Assembly (NCBI RefSeq): GCF_031928785.1
Contig: NZ_JARQAL010000004.1
DNA: 64,000 bases
From: Enterococcus_C asini_A
GTDB lineage: Bacteria; Bacillota; Bacilli; Lactobacillales; Enterococcaceae
Reading direction: 5' to 3' (one strand)
Numbering within the stretch: position 1 is the first letter of the stretch; the number at the start of each line of letters is the position of its first letter. Positions 7,827 to 16,880 of this stretch are shown here, one piece after another. The translations under genes and the position numbers were made by a program. Under the pieces are notes generated by a model, which ran no database searches, was not told the DNA's origin, and saw only the letters and a list, made by a program, of their open reading frames with translations.

Positions 7827-8293
7827 GCGGTGACGGCTTTTTCTTTGAGGAATTCGAACAGTTCGCTGCCAATTTTCACAAAACACTTCAAGAAGAAACG
7901 TTTGTGATTGACGTTATGAATCATCTTGGCAACATCATGATTCGGGAAGTGAAAGCCAAAACGCCAGTTGGGCAGTATGACGGTTCTGTATTCTTTGTTA
8001 AAGGAGGAAAACTCCTAGTCTTTGAAGGAGGAACTAAAAGGACCGGGGGCCATCTTCGACGAAATTGGATTCTTGACGGATGCACAAAAGAGGGTGACAC
8101 CTATGTGGTCACCATTTCCAATAATGTGGAATACGCGTCATACGTTGAGAACGGACACCGCACTGCTGACCATTCAGGATGGGTAGAGGGGCAATTTATG
8201 ATGAAAGTCACCATGGATGAAATCATGGACAAGTTGCCCTCAATCGTTGGCCCGGCTTACAAAGAATACTTGATGAAATTCGGATTCAGTTAG
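7823..8293 (+). CDS. HK97 gp10-like tail completion protein
   Basis: A 156-residue protein of the HK97 gp10 / XkdI-like group that joins neck and tail. The family pattern is visible: N-terminal helices, AKTPVGQYDG, then GGHLRRNWILDG and the conserved VEYASYVENGHRT. The insert between TPVGQYDG and TGGHLRR (hydrophobic FFVKGGKLLVFEGG) is somewhat longer than in many members. The start ATG overlaps the previous stop by four bases. Confidence 0.8.
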   Translation: MSGDGFFFEEFEQFAANFHKTLQEETFVIDVMNHLGNIMIREVKAKTPVGQYDGSVFFVKGGKLLVFEGGTKRTGGHLRRNWILDGCTKEGDTYVVTISNNVEYASYVENGHRTADHSGWVEGQFMMKVTMDEIMDKLPSIVGPAYKEYLMKFGFS

Positions 8294-8303
8294 GAGGTAT
8301 GGC

Positions 8304-8726
8304 ATGGACATTACTGCAGCAATCGCAAATCAGTTGTTGAAAATCGAACCAGAGGCAACCATCTACCGTGAACAGCAGGAGCAAAGCTTTGACGAACCGT
8401 CCTTTTATGTTTACGAAATCACTGCTACTGGAGACGGTGAAGTAAATCGCTATGAGCTACGAAAACATACCTTCTGCATTATTTGGTTTCCTGATAGTCG
8501 CCTAGATGACCCGGGACCAAGAGAACAGTGTGAAATCATGCGTGAGAAGCTCTTAGACGAGTTTCAGCGTTTGGATGATTTATCTATCGGGGTGTTCGGA
8601 AAAGAAGCCAAGGTGATTGATGGTGCGCTACAGTTCACCTTCCGGATGCGATACAGGGTTGTTCCGAATGACGAGACACCAAAATTAGAAACATTAGATC
8701 AACAAGGAGGTCTGAAACGTGGCTAA
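8304..8726 (+). CDS. Phage tail terminator protein
   Basis: A 140-residue protein placed between the gp10-like gene and the sheath gene, which is where the XkdJ-type tail terminator lies. It caps the tail tube when assembly reaches full length. The sequence is alpha/beta, with N-terminal DITAAIANQLLKI, central HTFCIIWFPD and a C-terminal strand FTFRMRYRVV, like the tail terminator families of Gram-positive phages. A ribosome site TTAGGAGG lies eight bases ahead of ATG 8304. The gene overlaps the next by eight bases. Confidence 0.7.
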   Translation: MDITAAIANQLLKIEPEATIYREQQEQSFDEPSFYVYEITATGDGEVNRYELRKHTFCIIWFPDSRLDDPGPREQCEIMREKLLDEFQRLDDLSIGVFGKEAKVIDGALQFTFRMRYRVVPNDETPKLETLDQQGGLKRG

Positions 8727-8913
8727 ACGAGTTGCAAAATCAGTACCAAAAGAGCCGACTGAGCCAAGATATCCGAAAGCAGATATTTTGAAGTCGGCTG
8801 AATTTACCAAAATCGAACGAGACTTTTTGAGTGCGTATCTGCCTGATGGTGCCCATACCATTGCAGAAGCGAAAAAGGTTCTCGAAAAAATTAGAAAAGG
8901 AGCTGTGAAATAA
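8719..8913 (+). CDS. Small basic phage protein before the sheath gene (64 aa)
   Basis: A 64-residue basic protein starting with GTG 8719, seven bases after AAGGAGG. It has a Pro/Lys-rich N-terminus (KSVPKEPTEPRYPKA) and a helical C-terminus (IAEAKKVLEKIRKG). Comparable short ORFs, with no known function, precede the sheath gene in many PBSX-like prophages. It overlaps both neighbours, which supports translation. Confidence 0.65.
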   Translation: MAKRVAKSVPKEPTEPRYPKADILKSAEFTKIERDFLSAYLPDGAHTIAEAKKVLEKIRKGAVK

Positions 8914-10217
8914 TGGCAGGTGGAACATGGCAATCTCAAAACAAAGTGCGCTCTGGCGCGTACATCAATATTAATTCTACGGGCAATGTCGGCACCACGG
9001 ATTCAACACGTGGGGTAATGACGTTGCCTTTAGTTTTGGACTTTGGTCCAGAAAAGAAAGTGGTGGAGGTCGCAGCTAACACCAATCTTACTCAGTTTGG
9101 TTATGACTTAGGTGATCCAAAGATGTTGCTTTTACGCGAGGCTTTAAAACAAGCCGCAACGGTATTGCTTTACCGTGTTGGTTCTGGTGTTAAGGCTACC
9201 GTCACAGAAGGTCCCGTGACTGCGACTGCCCTGTTTGGTGGGGCTCGGGGAAATGCCATTAATTTGGTATCGAAAGCGAACGTGAATGTTACTGGGTCTT
9301 TTGATGTGGAAACGTATTTGGCAGGCCGATTGATTGATACGCAAACCGCCGCTACAGTGCAAGAACTAAAAGCCAATACTTTGGTGGAGTTTTCTGGCGA
9401 AGGTGATTTGACTGCTTTTTCTGTCAGCTTGGAAGGCGGAACAAATACCGCTCCTGCAGTTCAAGATTACATGGATTATTTCACTGCCATTCAAGTGTAC
9501 GATTTTAACACTATGGCTTTGCCAGTGTCAGAAGCAGCTATCAAAACGGCAGGGGCTTCTTTCATCAAACGAATGCGGGATGAAGAAGGTAAGAAATGCC
9601 AGTTGGTAGTTGCAGGCTTTGATGCAGACCATGAAGCTGTTATCAACGTGAAAAATGGCGTGAAGCTAGAAGATGGCACTGTGATTAGTGCTGAAGAGGC
9701 AACTGTCTGGGTAGCCGGTGCGGCTGCAGCAGCTGGTGTAGCTACCTCATTGACCTACCGGAAATATGATGGTGCCGTGGATGTTAGCCAGCGTTACCTA
9801 AATAGCGAAATCATTGCTGCCTTGAAAGCCGGTGAGTTCGTCTTCACTGAAAAACGTGGTGAAGCCGTGATTGAGCAGGATATCAATAGCCTACACACTT
9901 TTACCAGCGATAAAGGTCAAGATTTTAGCAAGAACCGTGTGTTGCGCGTGTTAGACGATATCGCCAACAACACCAAGAAAACCTTTGAAGATAACTTCAT
10001 CGGCAAGGTTAATAACGATCAAGACGGTCGGGAAATGTTCAAGGCCAATCGGATTACTTACTTTGATTCCTTACAAGCGGCAGGTGCAATTACCAACTTT
10101 GCTGCCGATGATGTGGAAGTGGTAGCCGGTGAAGCCAAGGATTCGATCCTGATGAATGTGGCTGTCCAACCTGTTGATGCAATGGAAAAACTTTACATGA
10201 CCGTGCAAGTGGTCTAA
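8913..10217 (+). CDS. Phage contractile tail sheath protein (XkdK-like)
   Basis: The sheath subunit polymerises around the tube and contracts to drive it through the cell wall, which marks this prophage as myovirus-type. The 434-residue length fits XkdK. The N-terminus GGTWQSQNKVRSGAYININ, then RGVMTLPLVLDFGP, and the C-terminal TFEDNFIGKVNNDQDGRE with VAVQPVDAMEKLYMTVQV match the phage_sheath family layout of interlocking N- and C-terminal arms around a core with KLCQLV-type strands. It follows the small 64-aa gene with a one-base overlap and precedes the tube gene. Confidence 0.95.
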   Translation: MAGGTWQSQNKVRSGAYININSTGNVGTTDSTRGVMTLPLVLDFGPEKKVVEVAANTNLTQFGYDLGDPKMLLLREALKQAATVLLYRVGSGVKATVTEGPVTATALFGGARGNAINLVSKANVNVTGSFDVETYLAGRLIDTQTAATVQELKANTLVEFSGEGDLTAFSVSLEGGTNTAPAVQDYMDYFTAIQVYDFNTMALPVSEAAIKTAGASFIKRMRDEEGKKCQLVVAGFDADHEAVINVKNGVKLEDGTVISAEEATVWVAGAAAAAGVATSLTYRKYDGAVDVSQRYLNSEIIAALKAGEFVFTEKRGEAVIEQDINSLHTFTSDKGQDFSKNRVLRVLDDIANNTKKTFEDNFIGKVNNDQDGREMFKANRITYFDSLQAAGAITNFAADDVEVVAGEAKDSILMNVAVQPVDAMEKLYMTVQVV

Positions 10218-10233
10218 GAGAGGGGAATAGGAA

Positions 10234-10698
10234 ATGGGATTTTTAAAAGCAGGAGATGTAATTTCTGGTCGTGAAGGTACTGCCTTCATGACCATCGACG
10301 GTCGGAATGTGCCGATGTTTTTCCTTAAAACGATTGAAGCCACGGTAGAGTTAGTCAAAACCGAAGTGCCAGTTTTGGGAAAACGGACGAACCAACAAAA
10401 GGTTACTGGTGCGAATGGCACGGGATCCATGACGATTCACAAGGTAACCAGCGAATTTGCGAATATCGCAGTGAATTACATGAAGTCAGGTACGATTCCG
10501 GACATTACGGTCAAAGTGACCAACGATGATCCGAATTCAACAATTGGTCGGCAAACAGTCTTACTGAAAGACGTTATTTTCGATTCGATTGTCATTGCAA
10601 AATTGGACGTGGAATCCGAAACCTTAGATGAAGACGTGGATTTCACATTCAGTGACACGGATATTCTTGAATCATTTGCTGAACCAACATTAGGCTAA
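10234..10698 (+). CDS. Phage tail tube protein (XkdM-like)
   Basis: The inner tube subunit of the contractile tail, 154 residues. XkdM family features are the N-terminal KAGDVISGREGTAFMTIDG, the GTGSMTIHKVTSEF block and the C-terminal DVDFTFSDTDILESF. It lies directly after the sheath gene, its partner. A ribosome site GAGAGGGGAA precedes ATG 10234. Confidence 0.93.
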   Translation: MGFLKAGDVISGREGTAFMTIDGRNVPMFFLKTIEATVELVKTEVPVLGKRTNQQKVTGANGTGSMTIHKVTSEFANIAVNYMKSGTIPDITVKVTNDDPNSTIGRQTVLLKDVIFDSIVIAKLDVESETLDEDVDFTFSDTDILESFAEPTLG

Positions 10699-10715
10699 TT
10701 TAGGAGGAAACATAC

Positions 10716-11123
10716 ATGAGTAACGTTGTTGATATCAAAAGCTTTTTAGTACCAAACGAGGATGAAACCAAGGAAGTGAAGTTTGAGCGGTTTCCTGAAG
10801 CTTTCGTAATTTCTTCTTTGGGTGAAACCGAAAATGATAAGATTAAAAAATCTTGCACCAAAACTCGCCGGAGCAAATCCGGTAATTTGGTGAAAGATTT
10901 GGATACTGACAAATATGGCGATGCTTTGTTGGCTCGTTGTGTAGTTACCCCAGACTTGCAAAATGCGGAACTTCAAACATTCTTTGGAACTCCTGGGGAT
11001 GCAATTGGAACCCTGAAAGCTATGCTTCGTGCCGGTGAGTATGCCAACTTAACCAAAGAAGTTCTTGAATTCAATGGTTTCAACGAAGATGAAGAAGAAA
11101 TCAAAGACGAAGTAAAAAACTAA
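10716..11123 (+). CDS. Tail assembly chaperone, unshifted form (XkdN-like)
   Basis: This 135-residue XkdN-type protein is the short form of the tail assembly chaperone, like lambda gpG, which coats the tape measure during tail assembly. It lies between tube and tape measure genes, with TTAGGAGG before ATG 10716. The N-terminal half (VKFERFPEAFVISSL) and the ALLARCVVTPDLQNAELQ block are typical. The last codons before TAA form the slippery heptamer A AAA AAC, and the -1 frame continues as a conserved-looking second domain. Confidence 0.92.
   Translation: MSNVVDIKSFLVPNEDETKEVKFERFPEAFVISSLGETENDKIKKSCTKTRRSKSGNLVKDLDTDKYGDALLARCVVTPDLQNAELQTFFGTPGDAIGTLKAMLRAGEYANLTKEVLEFNGFNEDEEEIKDEVKN
11114..11120 (+). 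other. Programmed -1 ribosomal frameshift site (A AAA AAC)
   Basis: In the zero frame the codons are GTA AAA AAC TAA, giving the canonical heptamer A AAA AAC directly before the stop. Slipping back one base gives AAA AAA CTA ATT AAT and opens a 57-codon extension. Such a site in the gene between tube and tape measure is the known mechanism for the G/GT pair of tailed phages. Confidence 0.85.
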
Positions 11124-11293
11124 TTAATGACGGCAACCCCGATTTCGTGTATGCATACCACGCTTATCACGCAAACGGGATGTTGCCGTCTGTTTTTGCT
11201 ACTTTGCCTCGTCGGGAGCAACTAATGATCATGGCCTTCATTGATGTGAAGACGGATCAGGAAAAGAAAGCAGCTAAGAAATTTAAAAAGTAG
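11120..11293 (+). CDS. -1 frame extension of the tail assembly chaperone (XkdN' / GT-like)
   Basis: Read in the -1 frame from CTA at 11120, this segment encodes 57 residues (start LINDGNPDFVYAYHAYHANG) ending at TAG 11291-11293. Joined to the 135 residues of the zero-frame protein, it gives a fusion of about 192 residues. The segment has no convincing start of its own with a ribosome site, contains the NGMLPSVFATLPRREQ stretch that looks like a folded helical T domain, and ends in a lysine-rich tail. In lambda the T part recruits tape measure protein, whose gene starts 10 bases downstream here. Confidence 0.82.
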   Translation, partial: LINDGNPDFVYAYHAYHANGMLPSVFATLPRREQLMIMAFIDVKTDQEKKAAKKFKK

Positions 11294-11303
11294 GTGAACG
11301 CTG

Positions 11304-14300
11304 ATGGCAACGTCTTTAGAAGCAAGTCTAAGGCTACGTGATCAGTTCACCGCAGTTCTCCAAAAAGTGGATTCTTCTATGCAAAAGGCCACGAAGTCAA
11401 TGCAAGACTTTAAGCAGAAAGTATCTGGCCCGGCGCAAGCCATGAATCAAATGGCAACTGCCGCGGCGGCTTCTGTAAACAAGTTGAACTCCAGCATTAA
11501 GAGTGGCATGGAGAAAGCTAGTAACGTGGTGAAATCTACCACTGAGCGAATCCTGTCCAATTTTGGGAACTTCGGGAACCGTATCTCGGGCAAGCTGAAC
11601 TTGTCTGGTGTGACCAATAAATTCACATCGGCGTTCAGCTCTATTCAATCAAAGGTTTCAAGTGGCGTTTCAGCTATTGGAAATGTTCTTTCTAGTCTGA
11701 AATCAAAAATCTCTGGACCGTTTAATACAGCAGTTTCTGTCGTTCAAAACGGCACGAATAAAATCAAGAATTTCTTGAATCAATCAGGGAACTCTTTCAA
11801 GCAGTTTGGTTCTGATATGCAATCTGGATTAGCTAAAATGCAATCTTCTGCTACATCAGCAACTGGTGGATTTAAAAGCATGGTTGCCGCAATCGGCGTA
11901 ACCAAGCTAATCGGCGCCGGCTTTACGGCTGCTACGAATGGTATTAAATCCATGGTTGGTGAGCTGAATTCTGCAAGTGCTACTTGGAAGACCTTCCAAG
12001 GAAACATGAGGATGTTTGGCAAGAGCGATCAAGAAATCGCTACTGTAAAAAAAGATTTACAACAATTTGCTCAACAAACCATTTATTCTGCTTCTGATAT
12101 GGCTGGAACTTACTCTCAATTAGCGGCTGTTGGAACAAAAAATACTACCGCATTGGTAAAAGGTTTTGGTGGATTAGCCGCAGCAGCTGAAGATCCATCT
12201 CAAGCAATGAAGACATTGAGCCAGCAGGCAACGCAAATGGCTGCTAAACCAGCTGTTCAGTGGATGGACTTTAAATTGATGCTAGAGCAAACTCCGGCTG
12301 GGATTGCGGCGATTGCTAAAACAATGGGTATGAGTACCTCGGAAATGGTTAAAAGTGTCCAAGATGGAAAAGTAGCAACTGAAGACTTTTTCGATGCAAT
12401 TGCAAAAACGGGCACTAACGATGCTTTTACAAAAATGGCTACTGAATTTAAAACTGTTGAACAAGCAATGGATGGTCTGAAAGAGGGATTGACCAATAAG
12501 CTTCAGCCAGTTTTCGATAAGGTAAGTGCGAAAGGAATCAAATTTGTAACAGGTATTTCTGATCGATTGGAACAAATTGATTTTGAAAAAGTTATAAGTG
12601 ACATTTCCAACAAAGTATCGCCTTATCTTGATATCTTGAAGAATTCATTCAATGAAATCAAAGAACCGATTGCAGAAGCGGTTGGAGCGGTTAAAAAGAG
12701 CTTAGGCGAACTTACTGGCGGATTCGGTAGTGAAAAAAGCGTTGATGGTTTTAGAAGCTTCGTAGAAAACATCACCGAAGGAATTAAAAAGCTAGCGAAT
12801 TTTGCTGAGAAACACTCCGATTCGATTGCTAAATTGATTACTATTTTGCCGAAAGTTGCCGGAGCATTTCTAGCTTTCAAAATTGGGAAAGGTGTTTTAA
12901 CGCCATTTCTTAATTTTGGTTCAGGGATTCTGACAATTACTAAAGGATTCGGAAAATTAGGCGGAGGCCTAGGAAAAGCTATTGGTGGTATCTTTACAAA
13001 ACTTCCAGGGAAAAGTAGTACTCCTGGAGGGGGCAGTGGCGATTTAGGTGCTTCTGCAGCAGTTAGTCCACTACAGACATTCCTTGGAACCATGAATGGT
13101 TTTGCCAAAGGTGTAACCAATTTGGCTTTAGTCTTTGGTGTCATCAAGCTAATTGAAGAATTGGCTCAAGCATTGAAAGATATTGACACCAAAGTGCCAA
13201 AAGACCTTTCTAACCTCGCCCCGAAACTGTTGAACATGGGGATTGCTCTCACTGGTATGGGAGCTTTCGTTAAATTAGCAGAACGGTTTTCCAAGGATGC
13301 CAAAGGTGCTGCTAGAGGATTAGCTGTGGTTGCTGGAATCAGTGCAAGTTTGATTATTGCTGCGGTAGCCATGCAACAAATTAATAGCCGAGTTCCTGAT
13401 GATATTGGTTCTTTTGCTAGTAAGATGGCCAATATGGGCATTGCTGTGGGTGGTATGGGATTGTTAGTTCTTGCGGCTGGCAAACTTACTTCAATGAATC
13501 CTACAGCTGCTATTGCCGGTTTAGCCGTTGTCGCTGGAATATCGTTAGAACTGATGTTAGCTGCTGAAGCAATGAAGCAGGTCAACGACAAAGTTCCGGA
13601 TGATATCGGGAACTTTGCTTCAAAAGTTGCGAACATGGCAATTGCCATCGGCGGCATGGGTGTCTTAGTAGCTGCGGTTGGCGCGTTGACCTCAACAGGT
13701 ATTGGCGCTCTCATCGGTGGTGCTGGGCTTTTGGCTGTAGCCGCCTTAGCAGGTGAGATTATGCTAGTGGCTGAAGCCATCGCTCAGATGGATGCCAAGG
13801 TTCCGGATGACCTTTCCTCGGTCAAAGCTAAAATTGACAACATTTCTAAGACCATAGGATATTTTACTGAAGCAAATCTTGGCTCAGTGTTGGATATCTT
13901 TTCCAATCTAGTTGGGAATATTAACGTCTCCGTTGTAACATCTGGAATTGAAAAATTTAGTGACTTAGCAATTGCTTTAGTTGGGTTTGATGCCATTACG
14001 GTTCCGGATTCTGCCGAAGAAAAGCTAAAACGAATCACGGAAATAATCGAAGCTTTCGCTGGATCTAATTTGGGTTCGTTGATTAGTGATGCCATCTGGA
14101 CAGTAGACCTGTATGTGGTTAAAGAAGCATTCGACAAATTGATTGATATTGGAAATACTTTTAGTAATATCGAACAACTAGATTTCAACCTTTCTGGAGT
14201 AAAAACTAAAGTTGGAGAAATCCAAGAAGTGATTGATTATCTTGGAAATTCAGGTGGTATCTTCAGCAAGTTGAAGAGCCTCGTGTCAAATACAATTGAT

Positions 14301-16187
14301 TCTGGTTCGTTTAGTATGGCCGAGCAAGCTTTTGACCAGCTGGTAAATGTCGGTAACAGCCTGGTTGCTCTTGAAGGAATCACTTTTAAGAAATCAGCTG
14401 TAGAGAAAAAAATTGACAATTTAACTTCAATAATTGAAAAACTAAGCTCTGGTAGTATTTCATCAATCATTGGGTCAATGGTGAAACAGGCTGAGTTGAG
14501 TCAGGTCCAGGAAACCTTAGAAGCCTTGAATAAGCTAGTGACACCTCTTAATTTATTAGGTGATGAATCAATTAAGGCTTCCCAGGCTATTTCCAAAATC
14601 CGAAGTATTCAGAATGTTATTGAAGAACTTGGTTCCGGAAGTATTGCTGGAATCATTGGAACGATGGTAAAGGCTGCAGAATTGGACCAAGCGGTCAAAA
14701 CTCTGGAATCTTTGAACAAGATAGTTGCTCCGCTGAATTTACTTGGAGATAATCCAGTCAAAGCATCAGGAGCAATCAGCAGAATTCGAAGTATTAAGAA
14801 CGTAATTGAAGCTATTGGGACCGGTGAAATGGGTGATGTGATTGGCACCATGCTCAAGGCATCTCAGTTGAATCAGGTCGCATCTTCTTTAGAAGCTCTT
14901 AACCGAATTGCAGAACCACTAAACTTGCTAGGAGATACACCCTTGAAAGTATCTCAAGCAATTTCTAAGATTCGAAGCATCAAGAACCTGATTGTTGAAA
15001 TTGGAACTGGCAGCTTGGGTGAAACTCTTGGCACTATGCTGAAAGCAGCCCAGCTTGACCAAGTAAAAGCTTCCTTAGATGCTATCAACCGAATTGTAAC
15101 GGCGCTCAATTTATTGGGTGACACACCTGTACAAGCGTCCCAAGCAATCAGTAAGATCCGTAGTATTAAAAATGTCATCATCGAGTTGTCTGGTACAAGT
15201 GAACTCACTGGGACAATGATTTCTGCCGAGCAGTTAGCTAAAGTCCAAAGCGCTGTGAATGCATTAATCGGAATTCGAGATGCATTGAATCAATTTGGAG
15301 GCACTGCGCTTTCTGGTGAAGTTAATGGAGCCATTACTGCTATTAAAACCGCCATTCAGCAGTTAAGCACGATTACTGCAGGTGGCGACGGCGGCGGGCT
15401 CCAAGGAGTAGCTAGTGGCTTTTCCGCTGTTACGCAACAGATTGCTTCTTTTACTTCTACGGCCCAAGCCATGGCTGCAGGAGTTACGGCCGTTGGATCA
15501 ACATTCCAGGCGGCAATGACAACCATCAAAACGAGTACCGAAACAACCATGACCTCATTGCCACAAGTAGCAGCAACTGGCATGGCTGGCTTCCAAATGG
15601 CAATTGCTGCAGGAATGATTCTGGCAGCTGCAACGGCTCGTTCCGGATCCGCGCTGATTGTGTCGGCCTTTTCTGGCTTGCGTGGTCAACTCCAGTCAGC
15701 TGGTATGTATGCCATGTCTGGCTTAGCTGCAGGTATCAATGCAGGAGCTAGTTCAGCGATTGCTGCCGCCAACTCGGTGGCGAACCAAGTCGCTGCGACA
15801 GTCCGGAAAGCATTGGATATCCATTCACCGTCTCGTGTCATGATGGCGGTCGGTGGCTTTGTTTCTGCTGGCTTGGCTAAAGGGATCACTGCAGCTCAAA
15901 ACCTGGTGGCCAACGCCAGCAATCGTTTGGCAACTGCAGCTGTCCCTAGTCCGTTGGCGAATGTTTCTGCTAGTGGTAGTGTCACCAGCACTATGAAATT
16001 GGATCAATCAGAGGTAGAAGATCTCAAAGCTTCTAGTACTCAAACAGTGATTGTTCAGCACAAACAAGTAGTGCCACAAGTTACTATTAACGTTGACAAC
16101 AAAGACGGCGAGCCAATTGATACTGATGCATTACTTCAAGAATTTGAAGATAAAGTAATGGAACTCTATGAATCGGATTTAAGTTAG
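11304..16187 (+). CDS. Phage tape measure protein (1627 aa)
   Basis: The longest gene of the window sets tail length and is ejected with DNA. GTAGGTGA precedes ATG 11304. The first 180 residues are coiled-coil and Ser-rich (SLRLRDQFTAVLQKVDSS). The tape-measure core domain lies around residues 200-400 (ASDMAGTYSQLAAVGTKN, PAVQWMDFKLMLEQTPAG). A hydrophobic region follows, with three ~67-residue Gly/Ala-rich repeats near residues 630-840, then four to five ~62-residue helical repeats near residues 1050-1310. The C-terminal part contains the common HSPSRVMMAVGGFVSAGLAKGI motif. I see no peptidase or transglycosylase domain. Confidence 0.95.
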   Translation: MATSLEASLRLRDQFTAVLQKVDSSMQKATKSMQDFKQKVSGPAQAMNQMATAAAASVNKLNSSIKSGMEKASNVVKSTTERILSNFGNFGNRISGKLNLSGVTNKFTSAFSSIQSKVSSGVSAIGNVLSSLKSKISGPFNTAVSVVQNGTNKIKNFLNQSGNSFKQFGSDMQSGLAKMQSSATSATGGFKSMVAAIGVTKLIGAGFTAATNGIKSMVGELNSASATWKTFQGNMRMFGKSDQEIATVKKDLQQFAQQTIYSASDMAGTYSQLAAVGTKNTTALVKGFGGLAAAAEDPSQAMKTLSQQATQMAAKPAVQWMDFKLMLEQTPAGIAAIAKTMGMSTSEMVKSVQDGKVATEDFFDAIAKTGTNDAFTKMATEFKTVEQAMDGLKEGLTNKLQPVFDKVSAKGIKFVTGISDRLEQIDFEKVISDISNKVSPYLDILKNSFNEIKEPIAEAVGAVKKSLGELTGGFGSEKSVDGFRSFVENITEGIKKLANFAEKHSDSIAKLITILPKVAGAFLAFKIGKGVLTPFLNFGSGILTITKGFGKLGGGLGKAIGGIFTKLPGKSSTPGGGSGDLGASAAVSPLQTFLGTMNGFAKGVTNLALVFGVIKLIEELAQALKDIDTKVPKDLSNLAPKLLNMGIALTGMGAFVKLAERFSKDAKGAARGLAVVAGISASLIIAAVAMQQINSRVPDDIGSFASKMANMGIAVGGMGLLVLAAGKLTSMNPTAAIAGLAVVAGISLELMLAAEAMKQVNDKVPDDIGNFASKVANMAIAIGGMGVLVAAVGALTSTGIGALIGGAGLLAVAALAGEIMLVAEAIAQMDAKVPDDLSSVKAKIDNISKTIGYFTEANLGSVLDIFSNLVGNINVSVVTSGIEKFSDLAIALVGFDAITVPDSAEEKLKRITEIIEAFAGSNLGSLISDAIWTVDLYVVKEAFDKLIDIGNTFSNIEQLDFNLSGVKTKVGEIQEVIDYLGNSGGIFSKLKSLVSNTIDSGSFSMAEQAFDQLVNVGNSLVALEGITFKKSAVEKKIDNLTSIIEKLSSGSISSIIGSMVKQAELSQVQETLEALNKLVTPLNLLGDESIKASQAISKIRSIQNVIEELGSGSIAGIIGTMVKAAELDQAVKTLESLNKIVAPLNLLGDNPVKASGAISRIRSIKNVIEAIGTGEMGDVIGTMLKASQLNQVASSLEALNRIAEPLNLLGDTPLKVSQAISKIRSIKNLIVEIGTGSLGETLGTMLKAAQLDQVKASLDAINRIVTALNLLGDTPVQASQAISKIRSIKNVIIELSGTSELTGTMISAEQLAKVQSAVNALIGIRDALNQFGGTALSGEVNGAITAIKTAIQQLSTITAGGDGGGLQGVASGFSAVTQQIASFTSTAQAMAAGVTAVGSTFQAAMTTIKTSTETTMTSLPQVAATGMAGFQMAIAAGMILAAATARSGSALIVSAFSGLRGQLQSAGMYAMSGLAAGINAGASSAIAAANSVANQVAATVRKALDIHSPSRVMMAVGGFVSAGLAKGITAAQNLVANASNRLATAAVPSPLANVSASGSVTSTMKLDQSEVEDLKASSTQTVIVQHKQVVPQVTINVDNKDGEPIDTDALLQEFEDKVMELYESDLS
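13180..13830 (+). repeat. Three ~67-residue hydrophobic repeats in the tape measure gene
   Basis: Each unit begins near VPDDIGSFASKMANMGIA and runs through VGGMG and LAVVAGIS(L)ELMLAAEAM. Units are about 201-207 bases apart, starting near 13190 (degenerate), 13390, 13591 and 13798. They differ in sequence but keep their phase, so they are old duplications. They probably form the membrane-active part of the tape measure. Confidence 0.7.
14449..15250 (+). repeat. Four to five ~62-residue helical repeats in the tape measure gene
   Basis: Units share (P)LNLLGD, then ASQAISKIRSIKNVI, then GTMLKAAQLDQV and SLEALNRI. They start at intervals of about 185 bases (near 14449, 14635, 14819, 15004 and a partial one at 15189). 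The codons have diverged more than the residues, so the repeats are selected at protein level. Repeat number would change tape length in steps. Confidence 0.75.
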
Positions 16188-16199
16188 GAGGCATGTAGA

Positions 16200-16880
16200 A
16201 TGGCAATTAAGTTTTATCTCGACATTGGCGGGAAGCGATACATGCTTCCTGTCAATCCGGGTGAATTAGAGGTAGAGATACCTGTGAATAATCAATCCAC
16301 AGAAGTGGTGAAACTTGGAGAAATTACCCAGTTTTCACCAACTGGATTGCAAAGTATTAGTTTCAATAGTTTTTTTCCGTTAAAAAAGAACTCATCGTTT
16401 GCAACACCCGGTGCTGATTGGAAAGCTCCCCATGATTATGTGGCGCTTTTCAAAAAAGCAATGGATGATCAAAAGGCGCTTCGGTTGATTATTACGGATA
16501 CTAAAATCAATACTTTGGTTTCGATTGATTCCTTTAAATGGTCCCTTGTGGATTCTACAGGGGATGTGGAGTATTCGGTGTCTTTCAAAGAATATCGAGA
16601 GTATGCGGCTAAATATGTGAAGACCGTTGCTCAAAAAGTTTCACCCACACCGCCAAAGCCAAGACCTGTTGTCAACCAAACCATCACTCCTGGCTGTACA
16701 GTAATTGTAAATGGCCGCCTTCATCGGGATAGCTATGGTAGTGGACCAGGGGTAACGGAAGTGAACGCTACAAGAAAGGTCAACTTTATTGCTAAGGGGC
16801 GTTCCCATCCGTATCACGTCACGCTTTTAAATGGAGGCTGGCGAGGTTGGGTAACGGCTGGAAGTGTGAGGCGAATCTGA
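16200..16880 (+). CDS. Baseplate hub-associated protein (XkdP-like) with SH3-like C-terminus
   Basis: A 226-residue protein between tape measure and hub genes, the XkdP position. The N-terminal 140 residues match XkdP-type proteins (LPVNPGELEVEIPVNNQ, ISFNSFFPL and the VEYSVSFKEYREY strand). XkdP usually ends in a LysM domain. Here, after a Pro-rich linker (SPTPPKPRP), the end is an SH3-like module: ITPGCTVIVNGRLHRDSYG, NFIAKGRSHPYHVTL, GGWRGWVTAGSV. That module also occurs in phage lysins and likely binds cell wall. The gene overlaps the next by one base (TGATGA). Confidence 0.8.
   Translation: MAIKFYLDIGGKRYMLPVNPGELEVEIPVNNQSTEVVKLGEITQFSPTGLQSISFNSFFPLKKNSSFATPGADWKAPHDYVALFKKAMDDQKALRLIITDTKINTLVSIDSFKWSLVDSTGDVEYSVSFKEYREYAAKYVKTVAQKVSPTPPKPRPVVNQTITPGCTVIVNGRLHRDSYGSGPGVTEVNATRKVNFIAKGRSHPYHVTLLNGGWRGWVTAGSVRRI

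Noticed and set aside
12623..13780. Long reverse-strand frames (174 and 204 codons) inside the tape measure gene
   Set aside because: They are mirror frames of a Gly/Ala-rich coding region, rich in Pro, Ala and Ile without ribosome sites, and the forward gene is certain.
14449..15250. Regular ~185-base spacing of similar sequence, considered as a CRISPR-like or DNA repeat array
   Set aside because: Units are too long and diverged at DNA level while the protein pattern is kept; they are protein repeats.
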